Part shown: positions 7,171 through 13,280 of the stretch, in pieces
Numbering within the stretch: the first letter of the stretch is position 1
Layout of the letters: every line of letters begins with the position of its first letter
Assembly (NCBI GenBank): GCA_045106295.1
Contig: JBGCEI010000011.1
Coordinates: 1-13,280 of the forward strand
Length of the DNA: 13,280 nucleotides
From: WTJX01 sp045106295
GTDB lineage: Bacteria > Bacteroidota > Bacteroidia > Cytophagales > JAAEPT01
Direction: 5' to 3'
Notes under the pieces: generated by a model
Told to the model about the DNA's origin: nothing
Database searches by the model: none
Seen by the model: only the letters and a program-made list of their open reading frames with translations
Translations under genes and position numbers: made by a program

Positions 7171-7224
7171 ATTCTTTAATTCTTTAATCGTTTCATTAAA
7201 TTCTAAGAATCTAAAAATCTAAAA
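7171..7224. repeat. Octamer-period repeat running into the 3' end of the acyl-CoA reductase gene
   Basis: Two perfect ATTCTTTA units (7171-7178, 7179-7186) are followed at the same 8-bp spacing by degenerate units (ATCGTTTC, ATTAAATT). Beyond the reductase stop codon, 8-bp-spaced ATCTAAAA units (7209-7216, 7217-7224) continue into its last codons. This is a different period and sequence from the heptamer arrays. Simple AT-rich composition explains part of it. Confidence 0.45.
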
Positions 7225-8195
7225 ACATCCACTCCATCCGCATAATCCCAAGGATTAGGGAACTGTCCTTCACCAAATGGAATAAATCCTTCCCCAACTA
7301 CACACTGCACTTTTTCATTACTCTTTAACGCTTCTAATTCTTTCTTATTTTCGTATTCTTCATAAAAAAGGACACTAATTGGTGATACTAACTCCTCTGA
7401 TTTTTTCACCATCAAAAAACCATTATCTAGGTGTTCATCACCGTTAATTAAATAAATAGAGCGATTGTATTCATAGTTATTGATGTATTTATTCTGATAC
7501 ATTAAATACTCTTTTTGTGATTCCATTGCTTCAAAAAAAGAAGGGAATTCGTATCCTTTAGGAACATATAACTTGGATACATTTCTACATCCTAATCCAT
7601 AGTATGTAAAGATATCTTTCCCTAGTGCTTCTAAGGTCTCATTGCTTTCTCTTCCATCGAGTACCGCTACGGATGTCCTGTTTTTACGGATAATAGATGG
7701 CCTCTTTTGAAAGTAAGTCTCAAAATAACGAGCAGAATTATCGCTTCCTGTCGCTATTATTTTATCTAATTCATCTAAATCTAGTCGATCAACAAAACGG
7801 GCATTTTTGGCAATATCAGGGGCAATATCTGTCAATACACTGTGGATAAACGAGAGCAATACACTATCCTGTGAACTGAGTTTAGCCACCAATTGATTGC
7901 CAGAAAGTAAGATACACAAATAATCATGAAACCCCACTGCAGGAATATTGCCTGCCATCACCACACCTACTCGTTGCTTTTCTTTTAACTTGCCGTATTT
8001 CCCAACCCAAGTCGTCAATTGTTCTTTTTTCAATAAATGAGCAATCCCTTTTAATGCCCGAGACACATCTTCTGTCGCAAACCAAGCATTATGTGCTCTA
8101 CATCTAGCTGCTAATTCATCAAATTCAGTACTAGAGAGCCTGTCTAGTGCTTTTCCTACTACAGCAAATGCTTCAATTCGTTTTTCAATTCCCAT
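7203..8195 (-). CDS. LuxC-family acyl-CoA reductase
   Basis: This 330-aa protein of the LuxC/acyl-CoA reductase family (aldehyde-dehydrogenase-like fold) is expected to reduce a fatty acyl-CoA or acyl-enzyme to the aldehyde with NAD(P)H. Visible features are a nucleotide-binding segment VVMAGNIPAVGFHD (78-91), ATGSDNSARYFETYF (148-162) and the catalytic Cys203 in TYYGLGCRNVSKLYVP (197-212). The C-terminal FPNPWDYADGVD (312-323) also looks family-typical. It is shorter than the LuxC of luminous Vibrio (about 480 aa) but close to the stand-alone Bacteroidota form. No lux genes are present, so light production is not implied. It faces the ferredoxin gene across a 134-bp divergent promoter region, a pairing known in this phylum and suggesting a linked redox role. 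The ATG at 8195 is the first in frame. Its last codons lie in an 8-bp-period AT-rich repeat. The acyl substrate is unknown. Confidence 0.93.
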   Translation of the reverse strand: MGIEKRIEAFAVVGKALDRLSSTEFDELAARCRAHNAWFATEDVSRALKGIAHLLKKEQLTTWVGKYGKLKEKQRVGVVMAGNIPAVGFHDYLCILLSGNQLVAKLSSQDSVLLSFIHSVLTDIAPDIAKNARFVDRLDLDELDKIIATGSDNSARYFETYFQKRPSIIRKNRTSVAVLDGRESNETLEALGKDIFTYYGLGCRNVSKLYVPKGYEFPSFFEAMESQKEYLMYQNKYINNYEYNRSIYLINGDEHLDNGFLMVKKSEELVSPISVLFYEEYENKKELEALKSNEKVQCVVGEGFIPFGEGQFPNPWDYADGVDVFRFLDS

Positions 8196-8266
8196 TATAG
8201 GTGCAAAATAAACACTTCTATTTCGATATTTTAATTAATTTTAATCGTTTTAAATAAAAAAATAGG

Positions 8267-8297
8267 TTTGACTAAAACTTATTAAGACTTACTTTTG
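8267..8297 (+). promoter_or_regulatory. Bacteroidota-type sigma promoter of the ferredoxin gene
   Basis: TTTG (8267-8270, the -33 element) is followed after exactly 19 bp by TACTTTTG (8290-8297), a perfect match to the TAnnTTTG -7 element of the Bacteroidota primary sigma factor. Transcription would start near 8303, giving a leader of about 26 nt, AT-rich and without a Shine-Dalgarno, before the ATG at 8330. No equally good match is seen for the divergent reductase on the other strand. Confidence 0.82.
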
Positions 8298-8329
8298 TTG
8301 TCAGATTCATAAACGCACATTTTTTACTT

Positions 8330-8677
8330 ATGGCAATTATTATTACTGACGAATGCATTAACTGCGGAGCTTGTGAGCCAGAATGTCCAAATACAGCTAT
8401 CTACGAAGGTGGGATAGAGTGGAACTATTCAGGTGGAACAAGTTTAGAATCTATCGAATTAGAAGATGGATCTAGCCTAGATGCTAGCGCAGAACAAGAA
8501 CCCGTTTCTGATGAATTTTATTACATCGTACCAACAAAATGTACAGAGTGTACAGGTTTTCACGAGGAACCACAGTGTGCGGCTGTATGTCCAGTAGACT
8601 GTTGTGTACCTGACCCTGATGTAGAAGAAACAGAAGAGGAATTAACAGCTAAAAAGATATGGTTACACAATGAGTAA
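8330..8677 (+). CDS. 2[4Fe-4S] ferredoxin, 4Fe-4S dicluster domain
   Basis: This 115-aa soluble, acidic electron carrier has two 4Fe-4S cluster motifs. The first is C9-x2-C12-x2-C15-x3-C19-P. The second is C71-x2-C74-x8-C83-x3-C87-P, with further cysteines at 91 and 92. The eight-residue gap in the second motif resembles the low-potential Allochromatium-type ferredoxins. An acidic insert of about 45 residues (26-70) separates the motifs, and the tail is also acidic. The ATG at 8330 follows a near-perfect promoter, and the gene ends 23 bp before a strong terminator, so it is a single-gene transcript. It is divergent from the acyl-CoA reductase; physical partners are not shown by the sequence. 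Confidence 0.95.
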   Translation: MAIIITDECINCGACEPECPNTAIYEGGIEWNYSGGTSLESIELEDGSSLDASAEQEPVSDEFYYIVPTKCTECTGFHEEPQCAAVCPVDCCVPDPDVEETEEELTAKKIWLHNE

Positions 8678-8700
8678 CATAGTTAATCTCTAAAAAACTG

Positions 8701-8735
8701 AAAAGCTTACTGGTTATTACTAGTAAGCTTTTTTT
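8701..8735 (+). terminator. Strong intrinsic terminator of the ferredoxin gene
   Basis: A 14-bp stem (8701-8714 with 8719-8732, one G-U pair, otherwise Watson-Crick) closes a TATT loop (8715-8718) and runs into seven consecutive T (8729-8735). The A-tract on the left arm would also allow some function in the reverse direction. It isolates the ferredoxin transcript from the secreted-protein gene. Confidence 0.93.
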
Positions 8736-8791
8736 ATTTCCTTTCTTTTACAAAAATTAACTATTTTAGTAACCTAAAACGTTTTTAACTA

Positions 8792-8836
8792 CTAAAGTCT
8801 TGGTACTAAATACTAGGTACTTTGTACTTAATACTA
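8792..8836 (+). repeat. Heptamer array, copy B (CTNNNTA units) in the leader of the secreted-protein gene
   Basis: One degenerate unit CTAAAGT (8792-8798) precedes five units in exact 7-bp register: CTTGGTA, CTAAATA, CTAGGTA, CTTTGTA and CTTAATA (8799-8833), then a partial CTA (8834-8836). The ATG of the next gene is only 5 bp further on, so the array occupies the place of its promoter and 5' leader. The ends match copy A (6931-6964, opposite strand) over 13 and 12 bp. Copy B has five complete units where copy A has four, and the internal ones differ. Confidence 0.87.
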
Positions 8837-8841
8837 ATCCC

Positions 8842-9819
8842 ATGAAAAAACTACTCACGCTAAGCTTTATCCTAACTTCTCTTTTTGGACTAGCTAAATT
8901 TCCTCCTGGTGTTCTTTCTCTTGATTTAGGAATTAATTCTATTGAAGAGTTTGAAGCTAACTTGGTAAAAGGAAAAGAATTAGGGAATAGCTTTTTTTTT
9001 TTTTTGTTAGCTTCCAATTGTTGGAAAACGACAAATAAAGAATTATTCAATGGGACACATCTATTGTATGCGGTTAAACTACCTGCTCATGCAAAAATAA
9101 CAATCTCTGTAAAAGCAGATATTGACGTTTCTTTGTACGGTTACACCATGACTAACACAGAGTTTATTATCCCACCCGCACTACCAATGGAAATGGAGTG
9201 TCAATCGAGTGTAAAAGTCGGAAACGAGTTCGACGATGCAGAAGAGATCACTTTTGAAACACAAGACGTCAGTAGAAACCTAGTAATAGGCGTTTGTGGA
9301 ACAAAAGAAACAAAGGTGGGTGATGTACACATTCGTTTTATTTTAAGAAACACGATGGTAAAAGATAAAAAACCTACTGTCTACAAATTAGAAACCATAA
9401 AAGGACAAAAGACAGGCTACAAAGGCGATATTTCATTAGGTACATTAATGCCATTAGACTGGGCTACCTTACCGAGTACGAATTGTTTTTCTATTAATCA
9501 AATCAATGAATTCGATGGAAATCATATTTATTACCTACTCGATATCCCAGGTAATACACAAGCTAAAATCACCGTTAATTCACTGAGTAAAAAGCGAATT
9601 AACATCTTTGGATTCACTGGTCACAACGGAGTCTCTCTCCCTCCTAAAATAGACAAGGTATCTAGTTGCAGAGCCGCCTATTCCTCTTTTGGTGATACTT
9701 CTAAACAAAGTATTACGCTAGTAACCAAACAACCTGACAAAGTGCTCATAGCCGTTGCTGGTGCTAAAGGAGCTCAATCAGGGAAGTATCACTTAATTGT
9801 AGAGATAAACGAGATTTAG
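8842..9819 (+). CDS. Secreted protein of unknown function with two tandem homologous domains
   Basis: I do not recognise a named family. The 325-aa product starts with a signal peptide (MKKLLTLSFILTSLFGLA, cleavage probably near residue 18) and so is exported. It contains two related beta-rich repeats: about 43-168 and 194-323. Each has a Cys in an SNCW or TNCF context (C60, C215), then NG/DGxH-x-x-YxxxxP and KIT(I/V), a SLYGY or NIFGF segment, and a second Cys (C120, C276). The Cys-Cys spacing is 60 in one and 61 in the other, suggesting one disulfide per domain. The fold hints at pre-peptidase C-terminal (PPC)-like beta-sandwich domains, a weak guess. No sorting domain is evident. An in-frame TTG at 8800 would translate the heptamer array and is rejected in favour of ATG 8842. 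Codons 51-55 lie in a 14-T run that could switch the gene off by slippage. No terminator is obvious before the convergent transporter gene 35 bp downstream. Confidence 0.75.
   Translation: MKKLLTLSFILTSLFGLAKFPPGVLSLDLGINSIEEFEANLVKGKELGNSFFFFLLASNCWKTTNKELFNGTHLLYAVKLPAHAKITISVKADIDVSLYGYTMTNTEFIIPPALPMEMECQSSVKVGNEFDDAEEITFETQDVSRNLVIGVCGTKETKVGDVHIRFILRNTMVKDKKPTVYKLETIKGQKTGYKGDISLGTLMPLDWATLPSTNCFSINQINEFDGNHIYYLLDIPGNTQAKITVNSLSKKRINIFGFTGHNGVSLPPKIDKVSSCRAAYSSFGDTSKQSITLVTKQPDKVLIAVAGAKGAQSGKYHLIVEINEI
8992..9005 (+). repeat. Poly(T)14 homopolymer inside the secreted-protein gene
   Basis: Fourteen consecutive T encode Phe51-54 and start Leu55. With 14 T the frame stays open for another 270 codons, and both sides agree with the homologous second domain. 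With 13 T the ribosome meets TAG at once (55-residue product); with 15 T it meets TAA after ten more codons (65 residues). Runs this long are rare in bacterial genes and mutable by slipped-strand mispairing; an assembly error is also possible. Confidence 0.95.
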
Positions 9820-9854
9820 TAGGTTAAATAAAGGCACTAATACGAAAACAATCT

Positions 9855-11138
9855 TTAAAGAGCTACTTTTCTTAATTTCAATAAAATAAAAAGTGCCACA
9901 ACAAAAAACACCGTAAGTGCCAACGCACTGTTTTGCATACTACCCGTCACATCACTGATAAACCCAAAGACAAAAGCTCCAATTGCAATAGAAACCTTTT
10001 CTAGTGTTTCATAAAAACTAAAGTAAGAAGAGGTCATAGGTGTTTCTTCAGGAATGAATTTCGCATAAGTAGAACGGGAAAGAGATTGAATTCCTCCCAT
10101 CACCACTCCTACCAATCCACCAATAATGTAAAACGTCGCTTTCATTCCCTCTTGCACAAAGTAAGCCGCTACACAAATCACTATCCATAATGAAATGGTA
10201 CTGATAATAGCCATAATATTTCCTTTCTTTTTGGACACCCAAGCAAAGAAATAGCTCCCTCCTATGGCTACCAACTGTAAAATTAAAACAAGAATAATTA
10301 ACTCAGACATATCCATCCCTACTACTTCTCCTCCATAAATAGTAGCCATATACATCACCGTTTGTGTACCCATACTGTAAATAAAAAAGGCACACAGAAA
10401 ACGAGTAATCCGTTTGTCTTGTTTAATTTCTGTTAGTACTGATTTAAAAGCATTCAGTCCTTTGCTCACTACTCCTGCAAGTGCATGCTTTTGTCTTTCT
10501 TCGTGTAAGTTGTTAAATGTAATTTGTGCAAACCCAAACCACCAAATTCCTACGGTCACAAAACAGAGTTTAGGTCCCATAGTCGAATCTGGGAAAACAA
10601 CTTGCACCATAATCAGGTTAACGACCAATAACAAGACGCTTCCTAAATACCCCAATGAAAAGCCTTTGGCACTTACGGCATCAAAGCGATCTACGGTCGT
10701 TATTTCAGGTAAAAAGGCATTGTAAAACACCAAACTCCCACAAAAACCAACGGCAGCGAGTCCACTAAACACCACACCTACCCAAATAGTAAGTTCATCA
10801 AAGAAGTACAACGACATACAAGACAAGGACCCCAATACACAGAAAAATCGCATGAACGAGCGTTTGTTATTTCCAGAGTCAGCAATAGCCGAAAGAATAG
10901 GGTTTGCTAAAGCAACCAATAAAAAAGCAGCTGAAATAATGTAGGCATACACACTAGAGTTTTTTAGCCCATAAAGCATTCCCTCTCTACCGCCTGTCAT
11001 AGCCGAAAAATAAGGAGGCAAAATGGCGGTGGCAACAGTCAAGGAGTAAACAGAGTTTGCCCAATCGTACATACACCATGAATTCACTAATTTCTTGTCA
11101 TTTTTAGGTAAGGGTACTCGTTTTTTTCGTTTATACAT
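9855..11138 (-). CDS. MFS transporter, Atg22-like (UMF1) family
   Basis: This 427-aa inner-membrane protein has about 12 hydrophobic segments in two halves. After a basic cytoplasmic N-terminus comes the family hallmark WCMYDWANSVYSLTVATAILPPYF (21-44) of the Atg22/UMF1 group of the major facilitator superfamily. The conserved loop QSLSRSTYAKFIPEE, with a following YFSFYETLEKVSIAIG in the C-terminal half, also fits. Yeast Atg22 exports amino acids from the vacuole; the substrate of bacterial members is generally not known. Its ATG (11136-11138) overlaps the mutS2 stop by one base in a TAATG arrangement, so it is translationally coupled and co-transcribed. It converges with the secreted-protein gene, 35 bp apart, with no clear terminator between. 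Confidence 0.92.
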   Translation of the reverse strand: MYKRKKRVPLPKNDKKLVNSWCMYDWANSVYSLTVATAILPPYFSAMTGGREGMLYGLKNSSVYAYIISAAFLLVALANPILSAIADSGNNKRSFMRFFCVLGSLSCMSLYFFDELTIWVGVVFSGLAAVGFCGSLVFYNAFLPEITTVDRFDAVSAKGFSLGYLGSVLLLVVNLIMVQVVFPDSTMGPKLCFVTVGIWWFGFAQITFNNLHEERQKHALAGVVSKGLNAFKSVLTEIKQDKRITRFLCAFFIYSMGTQTVMYMATIYGGEVVGMDMSELIILVLILQLVAIGGSYFFAWVSKKKGNIMAIISTISLWIVICVAAYFVQEGMKATFYIIGGLVGVVMGGIQSLSRSTYAKFIPEETPMTSSYFSFYETLEKVSIAIGAFVFGFISDVTGSMQNSALALTVFFVVALFILLKLRKVAL

Positions 11139-13280
11139 TACTTCAAGTAAACAACAGTTATTCCATCTCCTCCAGCTTCTACTGCTTCATTTTCGTAACG
11201 ATCCACAAAAGACAGTCCTTTCAAGTAATTACGAGTCATCGTCCGCAATACACCATGCCCTTTTCCATGCAATACTCTAATCTGATCAAACCCATCGATT
11301 AGTGCTTTATTTAAGAAAGAATCCAATTCTTGATTTACTTCATCGGCTCGTTTCCCTCTGATATCTACCTGCATAGAGGCAGCACTTTCGTGATTAACAA
11401 GCTTCGCTTTTATCTTTTGAGTTTGTTTTTCCTTTGGAATAGAACCCAGCTTGGTTAACTCTTGTAGCTTCACCACACAGGTTAGGTTACCCATTGCCAG
11501 TTTTGCGTTCTTACCATCTATGGAGACAATCTCTCCTTTAGTACCTTGTTTCGTCTTTACAATATCTCCTACAGAAAGACTGACAACTGTATTATCTTTT
11601 TGTACAACAGCTCTATCTTCATCTCCACCCCACTTATTACGAACGGTATCTAACTCTTTTCGAATAGACTTGGTCTTTTCTTTATCTGCCTGACTTTCTT
11701 TGATGGTACGAATGGTCTTTTCTACCAATTTGTTGGCATCGTCTACAATAGCAGCTGCTTCACGCTCTGCTTTCTTGATGACTTTACGCTTTTCTTGAGC
11801 CAAATATTTCTTTAACTCTTCGTATTCGTCTGTAATCTGCTGTAGGTTCTTTTCTTTCTTTGCTGTCTCTGCTGCTTGAAGATTCAGCTGATACTTCTCC
11901 GTTTCCAGTTCTGTAATCAACTTTTCATAGTCGATCTTTTTTGTTCCTACTTTAGTAGATGCATAATCCAACACTACCTGAGGTAGTTTCATATTCTGAG
12001 CTATCTGCATGGTGTACGAACTTCCTGGCTGACCAACTTGCAATTTGTACAAAGGTCGTAACTCCGCTACATCGTACTGCATAGAAGCATTTACAATACC
12101 TTCGTTCTCGTCCGCATATTGCTTTATGTTTTCATAGTGGGTCGTAATAATACAACGAGCTTTCGTTTTATCTACTTCACTCAATATTCCTTCTGCAATA
12201 GCTCCACCAAAGGATGGATCTGTACCTGTACCAAACTCATCAATTAGACAGAGGGTGCGTTCATTGGCATTAGCCAACAAATATCCCATATTCTTTAAAT
12301 GCCCACTGTACGTACTTAAATCATCCTCTATCGACTGATCATCACCAATATCTACAATAATATTATCGAACCAACCCATCGTCGATTCTTCTTCCATAGG
12401 AACGGGAAGTCCACATTGAAATAAATACTGAATTAAACCCGTTGCCTTTAAACTCACCGATTTACCACCTGCATTAGGTCCTGAGATAATAATGATACGT
12501 TGCTCCTCGTTCAATTCGAAACTAAACGACTCCACCTTCCGTTTTTGTTCTTTTAGAGACAAATACAGTAAGGGGTGAAAAGCATCTGTCCAATCAACAG
12601 TCGGTTCAGGTTGAAAATGGGGTACTACTCCATTAATCAACTGACCAAATAATGCTCTTGCTTGTAGACTGTCTAAGGCATATAAAAACTGAATTCCTTC
12701 TTTTATTTCTTCTAATTCTTCTCTAATCGTAGCTGTCAGTTTCTGTAGAATCCCGATGATAATCAGTTTTTCTTGCTGTGCCAACTCCACTATTCGGTTG
12801 TTCATATCCACCACAGAAGCAGGCTCTAAATACACCGTTTGTCCTGTCCCTGATACATCATGAATCAACCCTCTTACCTTTCGCTTGTATTCTGCGTAAA
12901 GTGGAATCACTAATCTTCCATTTCGGATAGTGGGTTCAATACCATCTTGTGTCCATCCTTCTTTTTGTGCATTTTTTAAGATAGACCCAATTTGCTTTCT
13001 TACTTGACCAGATTCAGAGATAAGCTGTTGACGTACTTTCTTTAATTCACTAGATACCAACTCAGACACCTTCCCTTTGTCATCTATTACGCTATTTAGT
13101 TCATAGATACAGTGGTTACTGATAGCTATCCCTTCACATAGTAAAGATACTTTCAGTAAGCCTTCTTCCGTTTTAATAGAGGTAGTTGCTTCAGAATAGC
13201 TGTTTAATGTTGAACGCAATTCAAAAGCCTCTTCTTCAGATAGATAACTTCCTTCTATTTTTGCTCTACGCAATACCGCG
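11138..13280 (-). CDS. mutS2: Endonuclease MutS2 (5' end beyond the window)
   Basis: MutS2 is a MutS-family ATPase with a C-terminal nuclease domain. In bacteria it is linked to suppression of recombination or, in some species, to rescue of collided ribosomes. The frame is open to the right edge, so the N-terminal 70-80 residues are missing; a TTG at 13273 is only an internal codon. In the visible 711 residues counted from it: core/lever region (1-250), Walker A GPNAGGKS (265-272), Walker B LCLIDEFGTGTD (341-352), the TTHY loop (377-380), a long Lys/Glu-rich coiled coil (about 445-545), a KOW-like segment VGDIVKTKQGTKGEIVSID (568-586) and the Smr domain (636-711) with VDIRGKR and VLHGKGHGVLR (667-677), the usual Smr catalytic/binding motifs. 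It has no mismatch-recognition domain, which separates it from MutS. Its stop codon overlaps the downstream transporter start. Confidence 0.96.
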   Translation of the reverse strand, partial: AVLRRAKIEGSYLSEEEAFELRSTLNSYSEATTSIKTEEGLLKVSLLCEGIAISNHCIYELNSVIDDKGKVSELVSSELKKVRQQLISESGQVRKQIGSILKNAQKEGWTQDGIEPTIRNGRLVIPLYAEYKRKVRGLIHDVSGTGQTVYLEPASVVDMNNRIVELAQQEKLIIIGILQKLTATIREELEEIKEGIQFLYALDSLQARALFGQLINGVVPHFQPEPTVDWTDAFHPLLYLSLKEQKRKVESFSFELNEEQRIIIISGPNAGGKSVSLKATGLIQYLFQCGLPVPMEEESTMGWFDNIIVDIGDDQSIEDDLSTYSGHLKNMGYLLANANERTLCLIDEFGTGTDPSFGGAIAEGILSEVDKTKARCIITTHYENIKQYADENEGIVNASMQYDVAELRPLYKLQVGQPGSSYTMQIAQNMKLPQVVLDYASTKVGTKKIDYEKLITELETEKYQLNLQAAETAKKEKNLQQITDEYEELKKYLAQEKRKVIKKAEREAAAIVDDANKLVEKTIRTIKESQADKEKTKSIRKELDTVRNKWGGDEDRAVVQKDNTVVSLSVGDIVKTKQGTKGEIVSIDGKNAKLAMGNLTCVVKLQELTKLGSIPKEKQTQKIKAKLVNHESAASMQVDIRGKRADEVNQELDSFLNKALIDGFDQIRVLHGKGHGVLRTMTRNYLKGLSFVDRYENEAVEAGGDGITVVYLK

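Noticed and set aside
7203..8195. LuxC homologue as a sign of bioluminescence
   Set aside because: No luxA, B, D or E is nearby and this short stand-alone form occurs in non-luminous Bacteroidota.
6931..8836. Heptamer arrays as a CRISPR or integron-like array
   Set aside because: Units are 7 bp with no spacers, and no cas, integrase or recombinase gene is present.
8800..8841. In-frame TTG extending the secreted protein upstream by 14 codons
   Set aside because: Those codons are the heptamer array itself, and the extension would place a non-signal sequence before a good signal peptide starting at ATG 8842.
9852..9861. Palindrome TCTTTAAAGA between the convergent genes
   Set aside because: It has no loop or T-run and overlaps the transporter stop codon; a short AT-rich palindrome like this is likely chance.
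10414..11280. Plus-strand open frames opposite the transporter and mutS2, and similar ones opposite the helicase, membrane protein and ruvC
   Set aside because: They lie wholly within strongly supported genes on the other strand and have no recognisable domains or start context.

Overview
The window looks like chromosomal DNA of a Bacteroidota bacterium; order and genus cannot be fixed from it. The evidence is low GC, start codons without Shine-Dalgarno boxes, a phylum-type promoter (TTTG-N19-TAnnTTTG) in front of a ferredoxin gene, and gene types common in this phylum: a PIF1-like helicase with a C-terminal helix-turn-helix tail, a LuxC-family acyl-CoA reductase facing a two-cluster ferredoxin, and an OppC/DppC-type permease with a large periplasmic insert. 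There is no rRNA, recognisable tRNA, CRISPR array, insertion sequence or prophage.

Layout. Bases 1-86 may hold the 3' end of a plus-strand gene. A minus-strand PIF1-like helicase follows (200-2401), then a small plus-strand hypothetical gene (2598-2792) preceded by direct and inverted CAAATAGT repeats. A tight minus-strand operon runs from 6335 down to 3076: a membrane protein of the LPG-synthase-TM/flippase-like family, a family 2 glycosyltransferase (8 bp overlap) and a peptide ABC transporter permease (1 bp gap). Divergent from it, only 22 bp away, is ruvC (6358-6933, plus). A repeat-rich intergenic stretch (6934-7202) separates ruvC from the convergent acyl-CoA reductase (7203-8195, minus). 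The ferredoxin (8330-8677, plus) is divergent from the reductase and ends in a strong intrinsic terminator. A secreted two-domain protein of unknown function (8842-9819, plus) comes next. On the minus strand, an Atg22-like MFS transporter (9855-11138) is translationally coupled (TAATG) to mutS2 (11138 to the right edge, 5' end missing).

Most genes are housekeeping or phylum-typical: recombination and repair (ruvC, mutS2, helicase), envelope glycolipid chemistry, transport and redox. The unusual part is the non-coding and variable DNA. Two arrays of a 7-bp unit (CTNNNTA) lie in opposite orientation 1.9 kb apart, one starting in the ruvC stop codon and one forming the immediate leader of the secreted-protein gene. 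They share 13 bp at one end and 12 bp at the other and differ in the number and sequence of the heptads between. The secreted-protein gene also carries a 14-T homopolymer inside its reading frame, where loss or gain of one T would truncate the product to about 55 or 65 residues. Together these make 8792-9819 a candidate variably expressed surface or secreted locus, the most interesting lead here. Other points are a 14-bp GC-rich palindrome with an adjoining hairpin, and an 8-bp-period repeat running into the reductase 3' end.
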